A stretch of 64,000 bases of DNA from NCBI GenBank assembly GCA_003117195.1, contig BDSI01000147.1, forward strand, positions 186,001 through 250,000. Reading direction: 5' to 3'. The notes beneath the pieces are model-generated. The model did not search any database. It was not told where the DNA came from and saw only the letters and a list, made by a program, of their open reading frames with translations. This document shows positions 1 to 8,110 of this stretch, piece after piece. How positions within the stretch are numbered: the first letter of the stretch is position 1; every line of letters starts with the position of its first letter. The translations under genes and the position numbers were made by a program. The stretch is from Eudorina sp. 2006-703-Eu-15 (taxonomy: Eukaryota > Chlorophyta > Chlorophyceae > Chlamydomonadales > Volvocaceae).

Positions 1-903
1 AGGCGGTAAACAGGGTGATGCCAGCAAGCGTTGCCCAGCTACGATTTCCTTATCCAGATCCTAACGCGCCGCGTAGCATGTTGCATGTCCCCTATCAAAG
101 GCAGTGTACGTGGTACCCATAAAGCCCGCCCCTCGCCCAGTCGTTTACCTGCTGTCAAAATGGCCGCTGCCACCTGTGCCGTTGCCGCCGCAACCCGCTC
201 CGCCGCCAACGTGCCAAGCTCAGAACGCTGCGCCGCTGGCCTGTGAGCAACTTAATCATGAACTCGGTAAAGGAGCTCCTAACGGCATTCTCGTACACCC
301 CAAGCGTCCGAACTAAGCGCTGGCGTTTCGAGCGTCTTCCGACGCGAGGGCGAGGAGGAAGAGACATTGTCCAAGCGCTTCCGAAACTTGCCGAGCTCAG
401 CGACGCGGTCTGAGAACTCTCCAGCCGCCTACAACGTGGAGGATCGACAGCTCCTCGGGAGACGCGTTAATTAGTGTCGCACCTTCTTCTGCAAACCGGG
501 TCCTTCTCTTCCAAAACACCCACATTGTATGCTCCAGTTTGGTTTGCTTCACCGCTGGCGAGTGCATCCTCAAGGGAAGCAAGCACGATAGCTCCCACAA
601 CTACCATTACAGTAAGAGCAAACATGAAATCAGCCAGAACTACCAATTCATTACTTGCCCGATAATGGTCGGTCTTAGTTCCCCCTGAAAATATTCACAC
701 TCTGAAAGGATATGGTCGCTGACTTTTCAGCAACCAATAAGCTTTCGCGATCAATCAGCAATGGTGTTCTTATTATTGGCATGATGCTTGATAATACTTG
801 TAACCCCTCAAGCCGTTGTTCCGTACTTCAGGATCCAAAGACAACATAACTTCATGTGGCTTGCCAATGTGGAGCTACCTAAGCAGATGAGATTTTTAAA
901 TGA
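1..903. other. No recognisable gene
   Basis: Short open frames on both strands overlap each other and show no family motif, no codon-periodic conservation and no splice-linked partner. I see no repeat shared with the rest of the window. The stretch ends where the 149-bp satellite begins. Confidence 0.5.
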
Positions 904-2088
904 TTGACAGTAATGTATGGGAATGCTTCAGCTTTGACCTCTCCGCCGCGGGCGCAAGAGGTCCGGTTCGATGCACAGCTAGCCCCACCTGACCACAAGT
1001 CCCTGGCAGGGGGGCAAGCTCGCCCGACAAAATTATTAAAAGGATGGATTTGTGGTGACTGCTGCGGTTCAGCTTTGATCACTCCGCCGCAGGCGCAAGA
1101 GCTCCGGTTCGATGCACAGCGAGCACCAACGCCGCAACTGACCGCAAGTCCCCGGCTGGGGCGCAAGCTCGCCGGACAAAACTATTAGAAGGATGGATTT
1201 GAAGCTATTGCTGCGGCTCAGCGTTGACTCAATTGCCGCGGGCGCAAGAGCTCCGGTTCGATGCACAGCGAGCACCAACGCCGCAACTGACCCCAAATCC
1301 CCGGCTGGGGCGCAAGCTCGCCGGACAAAACTATTAGAAGGATGGATTTGAAGCTATTGCTGCGGCTCAGCGTTGACTCAATTGCCGCGGGCTCAAGAGC
1401 TCCGGTTCCATGGACAGCGAGCACCGACGCCGCAACTGGCCGCAAGTCCCCGGCTGGGGCGCAAGCTCGCCGGACAAAACTATTAGAAGTATGGATTTGA
1501 AGATACTGCTGCGGCTCAGCGTTGACCCCTTTGCCACGGGCTCAAGAGCTCCGGTTCCATGGACAGCGAGCACCGACGCCGCAACTGGCCGCAAGTCCCC
1601 GGCTGGGGCGCAAGCTCGCCGGACAAAACTATTAGAAGTATGGATTTGAAGGTACTGCTGCGGCTCAGCGTTGACCCCTTTGCCACGGGCTCAAGAGCTC
1701 CGGTTCCATGGACAGCGAGCACCGACGCCGCAACTGACCGCAAATCCCCGGCTGGGGCGCAAGCTCGCCGGACAAAACTATTAGAAGTATGGATTTGAAG
1801 ATACTGCTGCGGCTCAGCGTTGACCCCTTTGCCACGGGCTCAAGAGCTCCGGTTCCATGGACAGCGAGCACCGACGCCGCAACTGACCGCAAATCCGTGG
1901 TAATGGCGCAAGCTCGCCGGACAAAACTATTAGAAGTATGGATTTGAAGATACTGCTGCGGCTCAGCGTTGACCCCTTTGCCACGGGCTCAAGAGCTCCG
2001 GTTCCATGGACAGCGAGCACCGACGCCGCAACTGACCGCAAATCCGTGGTAATGGCGCAAGCTCGCCGGACAGAACGCGTGATATATT
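904..2088. repeat. 149-bp tandem satellite, about 8 units
   Basis: A unit of 149 bp recurs head to tail; the landmark ACTATTAGAA starts at 1181 and 1330 and continues at the same spacing through about 1927. The first unit (from about 925) is the most divergent. The last four or five units are nearly identical and share a changed segment (GGTTCCATGGACAGCG instead of GGTTCGATGCACAGCG), which suggests recent amplification from the right-hand side. A degraded partial unit follows to about 2160. The period is not a multiple of 3, so the 75-aa open frames that repeat every 149 bp are shadows of the repeat rather than genes. Confidence 0.9.
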
Positions 2089-2639
2089 AATTTATGAATG
2101 CTTAAGCGGTTCGGTCTGCCGCGGGCTCGAGAGCTCAGGTTCCATGGACAGCGAGCATAGCGAGCAGCGAAGAGCGCGCCAGTCTTATTCCGACGGTAAG
2201 TCCATGTGCTTTCACGCTCATTTCATTCTAGCTATTACATATGGAGGACTACAATGACCTGAGTTTTAGCGCGTGGCTGTTTTTACGGTGGGCATGAAGG
2301 CCTCTGCTCGGCAGGCAGTTCTCCAAATCCTTCGGCAAACGAACATGCTCTCCTCATCAAAGAAAATCATTATCAGATTTGTATCTTTACAACCATTTTG
2401 ATGGGAGATTCGCCGCGTAGTGCGGAACAGGACTTAGGTGCTAATGTCTTGGAAGCGTTCGCCTCGGAAAGCAGGGTAACTACCATGCTCGCATCATATA
2501 TTAATAGGGCGGAATTAATTATATACTTGTAAGCTATTATCATGGCGAATTGCGGTGTGATGCTCGCTGCCGGCTAGTCCGGTAATTACCGAGCATGCTC
2601 GGAGCACGGTTGTCCGGTCCAGTCGCTGCCTCCACGAGC
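2089..2639. other. Spacer between satellite and 2-kb array
   Basis: After a degraded satellite fragment to about 2160 there is AT-richer sequence with no long open frame and no recognised repeat. The first sequence of the 2-kb array appears at about 2640. Confidence 0.5.
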
Positions 2640-3423
2640 CGCTTTGCTCGTCATCACATTCTTCAACCGTCGTTCTGCAGCGCTGCGCACCTCTTGTTAC
2701 GTGACAACAATTACGGTGTTTTGCGATAAAATTTCATCGCGGTGTGCATCATAAGCAGCTTCGTCCCGACTTGCCACACATCGCTCGACTGCAAGGCAGT
2801 ACACCATTATGGTCAGTTGCTTCCCCCTTATTTAACGAGCAAAGCATTTATTGCATTGTTCCTGATCTAACAATATAACGGTGCGGCCCGGGCTGAACTG
2901 CGCGTTCATGTTGCGATTAATCGTATTTCGTTCATGTTCCGACATTGCTTTAAGTTGCTCTCCGCAACAGTACTGTGATTTATTTTAACACCACTAGCAT
3001 TCCTTTTCAATTTCCTTCTTTACGCTTTTCAGTCGCATGCGTTTCTGACCTCTCTTAACGTCATCACCTGCCGGCCTCTTCGTGACATCCTTCAACCGTC
3101 ATTTTCAGGCGATGCGCACCTCTTCTTACGTGACAGCAATTACGGTGTTGTTAGATGATGTTTCAGTGCGGTGTGCTTGTGATAAGGTAGGCTTGCCGCT
3201 CTTTTCCTTGTGCGGATCGGGCTCCGTGATTCGCAACTCACTTTCCGACGTTAATGTCTTTGCAGCACTACGTAGGAACCCTTTAGCATACTTCCTTACT
3301 TTTAGCGTCGCGGCTCGGGATAACTCTTCGTTTCGTCATCCACTTTCCAAGCGCTTGCACGCCTCACTCCAACACTCTTCCACTCTTCCAATAAACCGCC
3401 TGTTCAAACCCACAATCCTACAT

Positions 3424-3492
3424 TATCATGGCAGCTTGCTTCCCATCGTCGTGATGGGCCACCACAACGATGAATTGCAAGCTGCCATGATA
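3424..3492. other. 16-bp perfect inverted repeat of array unit
   Basis: TATCATGGCAGCTTGC at 3424-3439 is answered by its exact reverse complement at 3477-3492, with a 37-nt loop. The loop itself holds a smaller stem (CCCATC...GATGGG). The structure recurs in nearly every array unit, for example near 27797, 29920 and 31995, with occasional changes. It could be a cruciform or an RNA hairpin; the function is unknown. Confidence 0.85.
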
Positions 3493-3770
3493 CTGTACCT
3501 GCCTCATGCAAGTGCATTGTCATGCATGTGTAGTATACCTGCTTGCAGAGTCTCATAATCATGCACATCCTTCCGTCAGCTGCTATGTGGGTTCTCATGT
3601 CTGCTTTCCTTTCATGTCTGCCATGTGGCTCTTCTCTATCCATCACAGCACTGACTCGTCATGCCAGGGGGGGTCGACAGGGGGGGTTCCCCCCATGTCC
3701 ATTAAGGGGGGTGCGGGGGGCATAGCCCCCCGCGGAACCCCTCTTCATCCCTGGATAGTCTTTCTAATGG

Positions 3771-3816
3771 GGCGGGGGCTGTTATTATTATTAGTATTAT
3801 TATTATTGCCCCCGCC
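3771..3816. other. GC stem with TAT-rich loop, array hairpin
   Basis: GGCGGGGGC (3771-3779) pairs with GCCCCCGCC (3808-3816) across a loop of TTATTATT-type triplets. Just upstream (from about 3667) are further G-run/C-run stems around GTCGACAG. The same block recurs in nearly every array unit and serves as the best anchor for the unit period. Downstream of it the units switch between alternative sequences. Confidence 0.85.
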
Positions 3817-4087
3817 TCTTATACACTCGCTACGCAATCTTGACGAGCAAGTACATCTCGGTCGTACAGCACATCCAAGCCACACATCGCGAAGATCCTT
3901 CAGATGTGAGATGCTTGATGCACATGCCCAAACAAGCCGTCAGTAGTAGTAGTAGTCTCGTTGTCATCTCGTTGTCAACCATTCCACAACGCAAACCATC
4001 CGCTCCATTATCCGCAACGTTATCATCTATTTCCGTGCGCTTGCCAGCAGCACAATAAAGCATTACAACAACAACGCTCGTGAGCAC

Positions 4088-4091
4088 CGCT
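4088..4091. repeat. Target-site duplication (left), CGCT
   Basis: CGCT at 4088-4091 is repeated at 24049-24052. The empty-site sequence can be read in a homologous array unit near 50978-50996, where GAGCAC-CGCT-CGCTTCC is continuous. This sets both element ends to the base. Confidence 0.85.
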
Positions 4092-4146
4092 TGTCATGCC
4101 GCGTTACTGGCTCGCCGGGTTTCACGTACGGAACGCACCAACACTT
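4092..4146 (-). repeat. Split repeat arm B2 (55 bp)
   Basis: Identical to 4823-4877 over all 55 bp. It is the 3' terminal segment of the element and ends in CATGACA against the CGCT duplication. At its junction with A2 the minus strand reads CAG-GTAAGTG, a perfect consensus 5' splice site. Confidence 0.85.
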
Positions 4147-4820
4147 ACCTGGGTGATGTAGAAGAACTGATGCAACCGTATATGGCTGCGGTCGAGCAAT
4201 GAACTCCGTGTAAATACTGAGCTCCGCCGATGTCCTGTTTGAATCCAAATCAACTGATCACTATCCGCTATCGGCTCCAGATACCAATTCACGTTCCCAG
4301 ATGAAACTCAGGTATTACAGCAATTGTCGGTGCCTCAGGTGCTCTCCTAGCAACCTCTCTCGGCCCGCCGGGACTTATCCCTGCCCGATGCTGCGTCTCC
4401 GAAACAGTCTCAATCTGTTACGCAGTCACTTAATGTACCTAGGGCGTGGAGAACACTTTCTACGCATGCCCAGGAGCGCGGACTATGGCCGCGCTCAGCC
4501 ACAAAACTACCGAGATTCCCAAACATGCGCCCTCCTGGAGCGACGCGATCACTCAGACAGATCACGACGTCGGCAAACTAGCTACCAACTAGTAATATCG
4601 AAAGCTACTTAACCAGGAGAATTATGCCTGGTAATACCTTTAACAAAGCGGAAGCATCCGACGCGCGAGCGACCAACCGACCCATGGGTACACGCATCGA
4701 ACCCAACCAACCGCGGTCCTCTTCTATGGTTCTCCTAACCAACCCTGCCGACAGCTGGCGCGGAATTAGGCTCAAACCTCTTGCCGGTAAAACGAATGCT
4801 GCCGGTAATCCAGCACGACA
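4147..4820 (-). repeat. Split repeat arm A2 (674 bp)
   Basis: Nearly identical to 23381-24048. The only differences seen are a 6-bp tandem expansion (CCAACC) near 4700 and one transition near 4791. A TGTAA motif on the minus strand (plus-strand TTACA at 4315-4319) could be a poly(A) signal, as expected if this arm holds the transcript's end. It carries no believable ORF. Confidence 0.88.
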
Positions 4821-4822
4821 GC

Positions 4823-4877
4823 TGTCATGCCGCGTTACTGGCTCGCCGGGTTTCACGTACGGAACGCACCAACACTT
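4823..4877 (-). repeat. Split repeat arm B1 (55 bp)
   Basis: An exact copy of B2, placed directly before A2 with only GC between them. The B1-GC-A2 junction forms the palindrome GACAGCTGTC and resembles a joined pair of LTR ends. B1 is immediately preceded (sense direction) by a run of seven G. Confidence 0.85.
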
Positions 4878-4885
4878 CCCCCCCA
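4878..4885 (-). promoter_or_regulatory. Polypurine-tract-like G run
   Basis: On the minus strand CTGGGGGGG ends exactly where arm B1 begins (AAGTGTTGG). A purine run touching the 3' repeat is where plus-strand DNA synthesis is primed in LTR elements. If this is the true primer, the reverse-transcription unit would begin at B1 rather than A2, which bears on how the split repeats arose. The upstream neighbours are not otherwise purine-rich, so the assignment is tentative. Confidence 0.4.
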
Positions 4886-5002
4886 GCCGACAGAAACAGC
4901 GGAAAGCGCTGCGAGGGCGGCTGACGCGCAAGTTCACCCTTACTGCCCTGCGCATATCACAGCGCGGTGACTGATAACCCCACCCGAAAGCTGAAACCCT
5001 GC

Positions 5003-5788
5003 TCACAAGAACAACGCAGATGACTGATACTGCGCCTTCATCATGCGCTTCGCAATCAGCGCATTGGCGAACACGATCAACCAGACAAACCGGCGACCGT
5101 TCGCGCTTCGCGGCAAACACGCAGCGACAATCAACCGACCCCCATCACGCAAACCCTTCAGGAACCTCACCCGGGGCTCCGGTGCCTCCGTCAAGTAGGT
5201 ACCCGGCACCAGAATGCACGCGACAAAGGTGGCATATCGCGCCGCCAAAGGAAACGCCACGTCGAGTAACGACGCCTCGGGGCAGGACACGATTGCATCC
5301 AGCTTGCCCTCCAGCTGCAAGCGCTTGTAGAACACCGGCTGCAACGCATCCTCGTGCGTATCAGCGTCCCGTCGCGGATCCAGGTCGTCCGTGACCATGC
5401 GGAACCCACGCTCCTTGAACACCCACGCGATACCCCCGGTACCGACCCACGGGTCACAGACCCACGACACGGAGGACCAATCAAGCCGCTCGAACAGCGA
5501 CTCCACCACCGCAGGCGATGTAGAGGCCGACCCCATCATACCACGGGACGCAGCCTCGCCCGACAGAACACGACTCGGCGCGGACATCGACATCCTGGTG
5601 AGGCCTTGGGCGGTATGGCTCCCCGGCATCAGGTATTCCAGAGCCGCCCTCAGCCCCTCTCGGCGGTCGGTCGCCCAATAATCAGGCAGCTGGACGTCCT
5701 GCACCACCACCGTCGCAAAAGCGCGAGGCGGTTTCTTGCCCTCCGGCACCAGGAAGGACCGCACCGATTCATAATCAAACCGCTCCTC
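5003..5788 (-). CDS. Retroelement polyprotein, C-terminal part: Tudor-like end and SAM-methyltransferase-like domain
   Basis: This is the displaced end of the Ty3-type polyprotein. The LINE inserted within a Tudor/Agenet-like motif whose first half ends at 11714 (KRFLVKYEDGS) and whose second half resumes here (EERFDYESVRSFLVPEG). After a spacer comes a class I SAM-methyltransferase-like domain: motif I DPWVGTGG at 5432-5455, an acidic VTDDLDP strand-2 region, and SCPEAS (about 5270-5287) where amino-methyltransferases have (D/N/S)PP(Y/F/W). The changed motif IV suggests the catalytic site is altered or absent. The stop codon is at 5003. The frame is open throughout. A role in modifying or reading target chromatin is inference; an inactive relic is equally possible. 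The first residues of the open frame (before 5788) come from LINE sequence. Confidence 0.6.
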   Translation of the reverse strand, partial: EERFDYESVRSFLVPEGKKPPRAFATVVVQDVQLPDYWATDRREGLRAALEYLMPGSHTAQGLTRMSMSAPSRVLSGEAASRGMMGSASTSPAVVESLFERLDWSSVSWVCDPWVGTGGIAWVFKERGFRMVTDDLDPRRDADTHEDALQPVFYKRLQLEGKLDAIVSCPEASLLDVAFPLAARYATFVACILVPGTYLTEAPEPRVRFLKGLRDGGRLIVAACLPRSANGRRFVWLIVFANALIAKRMMKAQYQSSALFL

Positions 5789-5803
5789 ACTCCCATCCTC
5801 ATA
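5789..5803. repeat. LINE target-site duplication (3' side of LINE)
   Basis: ACTCCCATCCTCATA here is repeated at 11699-11713. The last three bases could also belong to the ATT-repeat tail, so the duplication is 12-15 bp. Confidence 0.88.
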
Positions 5804-5926
5804 ATAATAATAATAATAATAGTACGCCGGCCGAAGCCTGGCGTGTATTAAGGGGGTGGGGAACTGAGGGGTGGCGTAGTCACCCCTGTATGCCCGCACC
5901 ACCGGGGAAGCCTAGGTTGGTTATTA

Positions 5927-8110
5927 TCATTTTATCCCACCCTCCATCACTCGCCGGGTCCGGATGATTGCGCCTGCGGTTTCTATCGTGTGTCGATGGA
6001 TGTGCAGGCAGGTGCTGTGGGCCTGGTCGGTAGTCGCTCCGAGTCTGCAGAGGAGCGACTTAAGTGTAGTCGGCAGGGTTCCAGTACTGCCCAGTGTAAC
6101 TATTTGCTCCTCAGCGTAGTGCACTGTCCACCCCGCCTTTGTTAGTTCCTCTTTGAGTCTGGCATGCTGCGTTGTCTTCTGTGTTAGTTTGTCGGCATGC
6201 TGTAGGTCGCCAGTGTACCCCACTTCGATGATGTACACCTCGTGCTTGGTCTTGTCCACGGGTCCCTGGTAGCGTTTGCGCTTGGTTTTGTGAGAGGCGA
6301 GTGTGGGTATGAACATTATGTCAGGTCGGAGGCGTCGGATCTCTTCTTCAGTCAGATGCGGCAGCATCCATTGGGGTACCCGCGTGCTACTGCAGAACGG
6401 TGGGGTATCCTCTGCCTTGCCCGCGTCCATGACCATGAAACCGCCTCCGTAGCGGCCCCTGTTGAGGCAATCCGCAATAATGCGTGTCGCCTGGTTGTGC
6501 CGGTTGATGTACATGCCTTTAAACGTCGCGTGCTGGCAGCCTCCAAGTATGTGGGCTCCGGAGTCCGTTGTGGGGCCCGACGGGTTGCAATTGCGGCAGA
6601 CCGGGCAGTGGCCATCCCCGCCGCGACCGTACAATTTCTTCAGCTTCGCATTATACAAGAGTCCGTACCGTGCCTTCAGCACTTGGATTTTTAGCCAATG
6701 ACTAGTGTGAGAGCTGTTCAAGTAGGCGTTGCTGCATTTAGAGTCTAGCTTTGTCGACGCGTCGCGCCATTTTTCAGTTAGGGTCGTGTCGGTTGTATAT
6801 CCCGCGAACGTTTTCTTTTGGAGACCTTTGAGGATGCCCCTATTAAGGTCATTGATATATAGTCCTGTATCTTTTTGTCGTAGCCAGACCAGCTTATCGT
6901 ACGGGGCGTTATCTGCGGCCTCAATTACGGTTGGCTCGGCATTACCATGTGCTACCGCAGTTGCGCCTTCATCGGCCTTATCGTTTCCATGAACACCAGT
7001 ATGTGATTTTACCTTTATGAAATGGACAGTCGTGTTTTGTTGGGTGCAGTCGTACAGCATCTCAACAATTTCCATAAGCAAGGCTTTATGTTTGGAAATA
7101 TGCAATTTATTGGGTTCATTGATGGCTCTTTTTATGAGATCCAGTGATGCTTGTGAGTCAGTTGCTATGGTTAATGCGCGACTCGTGGTTTTGTGCTGCG
7201 CGATGGCCGCACGTATAGCCGACAACTCAGCCCGCTGGATTGTATTTGTACACCCTTCCCCGGCCGGGTCTACATGTAAGGTTTCCCCGGTAAGTTCGCA
7301 GTATGCTGCCGCACCAAGTCTGTTCGGGCCGTCGCCTGCGAGCGGTTTGACGCAACTACCATCAGTCCAAATTATAGTATGCAATGGGATACGTAGAGGC
7401 ATGGTGCCCGGGAACGCTTCCGCGAGCTCCCGCCGGAGCTCCTGTGCCTCTCGTCGGGGCACTTGTACTGTGGGCCTGGGCCTGGGCGTTGCCGAGTCGT
7501 TCATTCGTCGCATGGTCTGGGCAACCTTGCACGGGTAGGGTCGTTGGGTATGGCGACAATGTTCCTCGCTGTCGTGCTTGCGTAGGTGTTTCTTAGGTAG
7601 GCCGAAGGCCTCCGCGTCTTGGAGTTTCTGGAGGAGCGCCTTCATCGAGCGGGCATTCAGCCCACGCAGAGCTGTGTCGTTGGCAATGACGAAAATGTCC
7701 AAGCCCCCTTTGTACCCAGGGGCCAGGGTATCGGTGCCAACGCCTCCGGCGAGTGAGCACGTCAGACCGCGGCTGATCCGGCCGAGGTAAAACATGTAAG
7801 GGGTATCCAGAAGCGAGGTGTGGGCCCCGCTTTTGGTGTGAGGGGCAACGAGCAGTGTAGCTGTGGGTGCTGCGGACGCTGTGGTGTGCATCGCGCCAGC
7901 AACCGCCCACATTGCTGCCTTCTTGACACTGACGGGGTCAGGGTCTGGATGCGCAATTGAGAGCCCTGTGAATGGTTGGGAATAGGCGTCCACGTTGGCC
8001 CCGAACAGTTGATCTTCTGCATGTACACTGAAGTAGCATTCAATTTCTTCGGCACTGTTCAGTGGTGATGAGAACCGCTCCGCGACAGGGCCGGAGTCTA
8101 GGTCCTGCAA
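5927..8110 (-). CDS. LINE polyprotein, C-terminal part: RNase H, zinc knuckle, RLE-like
   Basis: 727 codons. RNase H type I is clear: IIWTDGS (about 7365), the acidic IQRAELSAIRAAI, ATDSQASL, and VKSHTGVHGNDKADEGA (about 6990). Then comes CPVCRNC...HILGGC...RHNQATR (about 6610-6480), the CCHC pattern that precedes the endonuclease in R2-like LINEs. Next are RPDIMFIP (about 6320) and YIIEVGYTG followed by K...HARLKEEL (about 6240-6130), resembling the PD-(D/E)XK core (RPD, then E/D-x-K-like). These would remove the RNA template and nick the target. The start at 8110 is simply the first ATG of the open frame; the protein probably continued from the 8098-10305 frame through a frameshift in the 13-bp overlap. 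Confidence 0.7.
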   Translation of the reverse strand: MQDLDSGPVAERFSSPLNSAEEIECYFSVHAEDQLFGANVDAYSQPFTGLSIAHPDPDPVSVKKAAMWAVAGAMHTTASAAPTATLLVAPHTKSGAHTSLLDTPYMFYLGRISRGLTCSLAGGVGTDTLAPGYKGGLDIFVIANDTALRGLNARSMKALLQKLQDAEAFGLPKKHLRKHDSEEHCRHTQRPYPCKVAQTMRRMNDSATPRPRPTVQVPRREAQELRRELAEAFPGTMPLRIPLHTIIWTDGSCVKPLAGDGPNRLGAAAYCELTGETLHVDPAGEGCTNTIQRAELSAIRAAIAQHKTTSRALTIATDSQASLDLIKRAINEPNKLHISKHKALLMEIVEMLYDCTQQNTTVHFIKVKSHTGVHGNDKADEGATAVAHGNAEPTVIEAADNAPYDKLVWLRQKDTGLYINDLNRGILKGLQKKTFAGYTTDTTLTEKWRDASTKLDSKCSNAYLNSSHTSHWLKIQVLKARYGLLYNAKLKKLYGRGGDGHCPVCRNCNPSGPTTDSGAHILGGCQHATFKGMYINRHNQATRIIADCLNRGRYGGGFMVMDAGKAEDTPPFCSSTRVPQWMLPHLTEEEIRRLRPDIMFIPTLASHKTKRKRYQGPVDKTKHEVYIIEVGYTGDLQHADKLTQKTTQHARLKEELTKAGWTVHYAEEQIVTLGSTGTLPTTLKSLLCRLGATTDQAHSTCLHIHRHTIETAGAIIRTRRVMEGGIK

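Larger units (their letters stand above)
2640..4091. repeat. 2-kb array, left part (interrupted by retroelement)
   Basis: The sequence matches array units to the right of the retroelement: the same CGACTTGCCACACATCGCTC block, the same poly-G hairpin block (GGGGTCGACAGGGG at about 3667) and the same GC stem with a TAT-rich loop at 3771-3816. It breaks off at 4091 and resumes at 24049, where the sequence continues as in the uninterrupted unit near 50950-51010. This shows the retroelement landed inside a pre-existing array unit (the type found at 50644). Confidence 0.88.

Noticed and set aside
1069..2041. 75-codon frames repeating every 149 bp
   Set aside because: The 149-bp period is not a multiple of 3, and the frames are by-products of the satellite unit.
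904..2088. CRISPR-like array
   Set aside because: Repeats are 149 bp and contiguous with no unique spacers, in a eukaryotic setting.
4092..4820. Ordinary 729-bp LTR at each end of the element
   Set aside because: The right end lacks the last 55 bp (B), and an extra B lies inside the left end, so a simple LTR pair does not describe the sequence.
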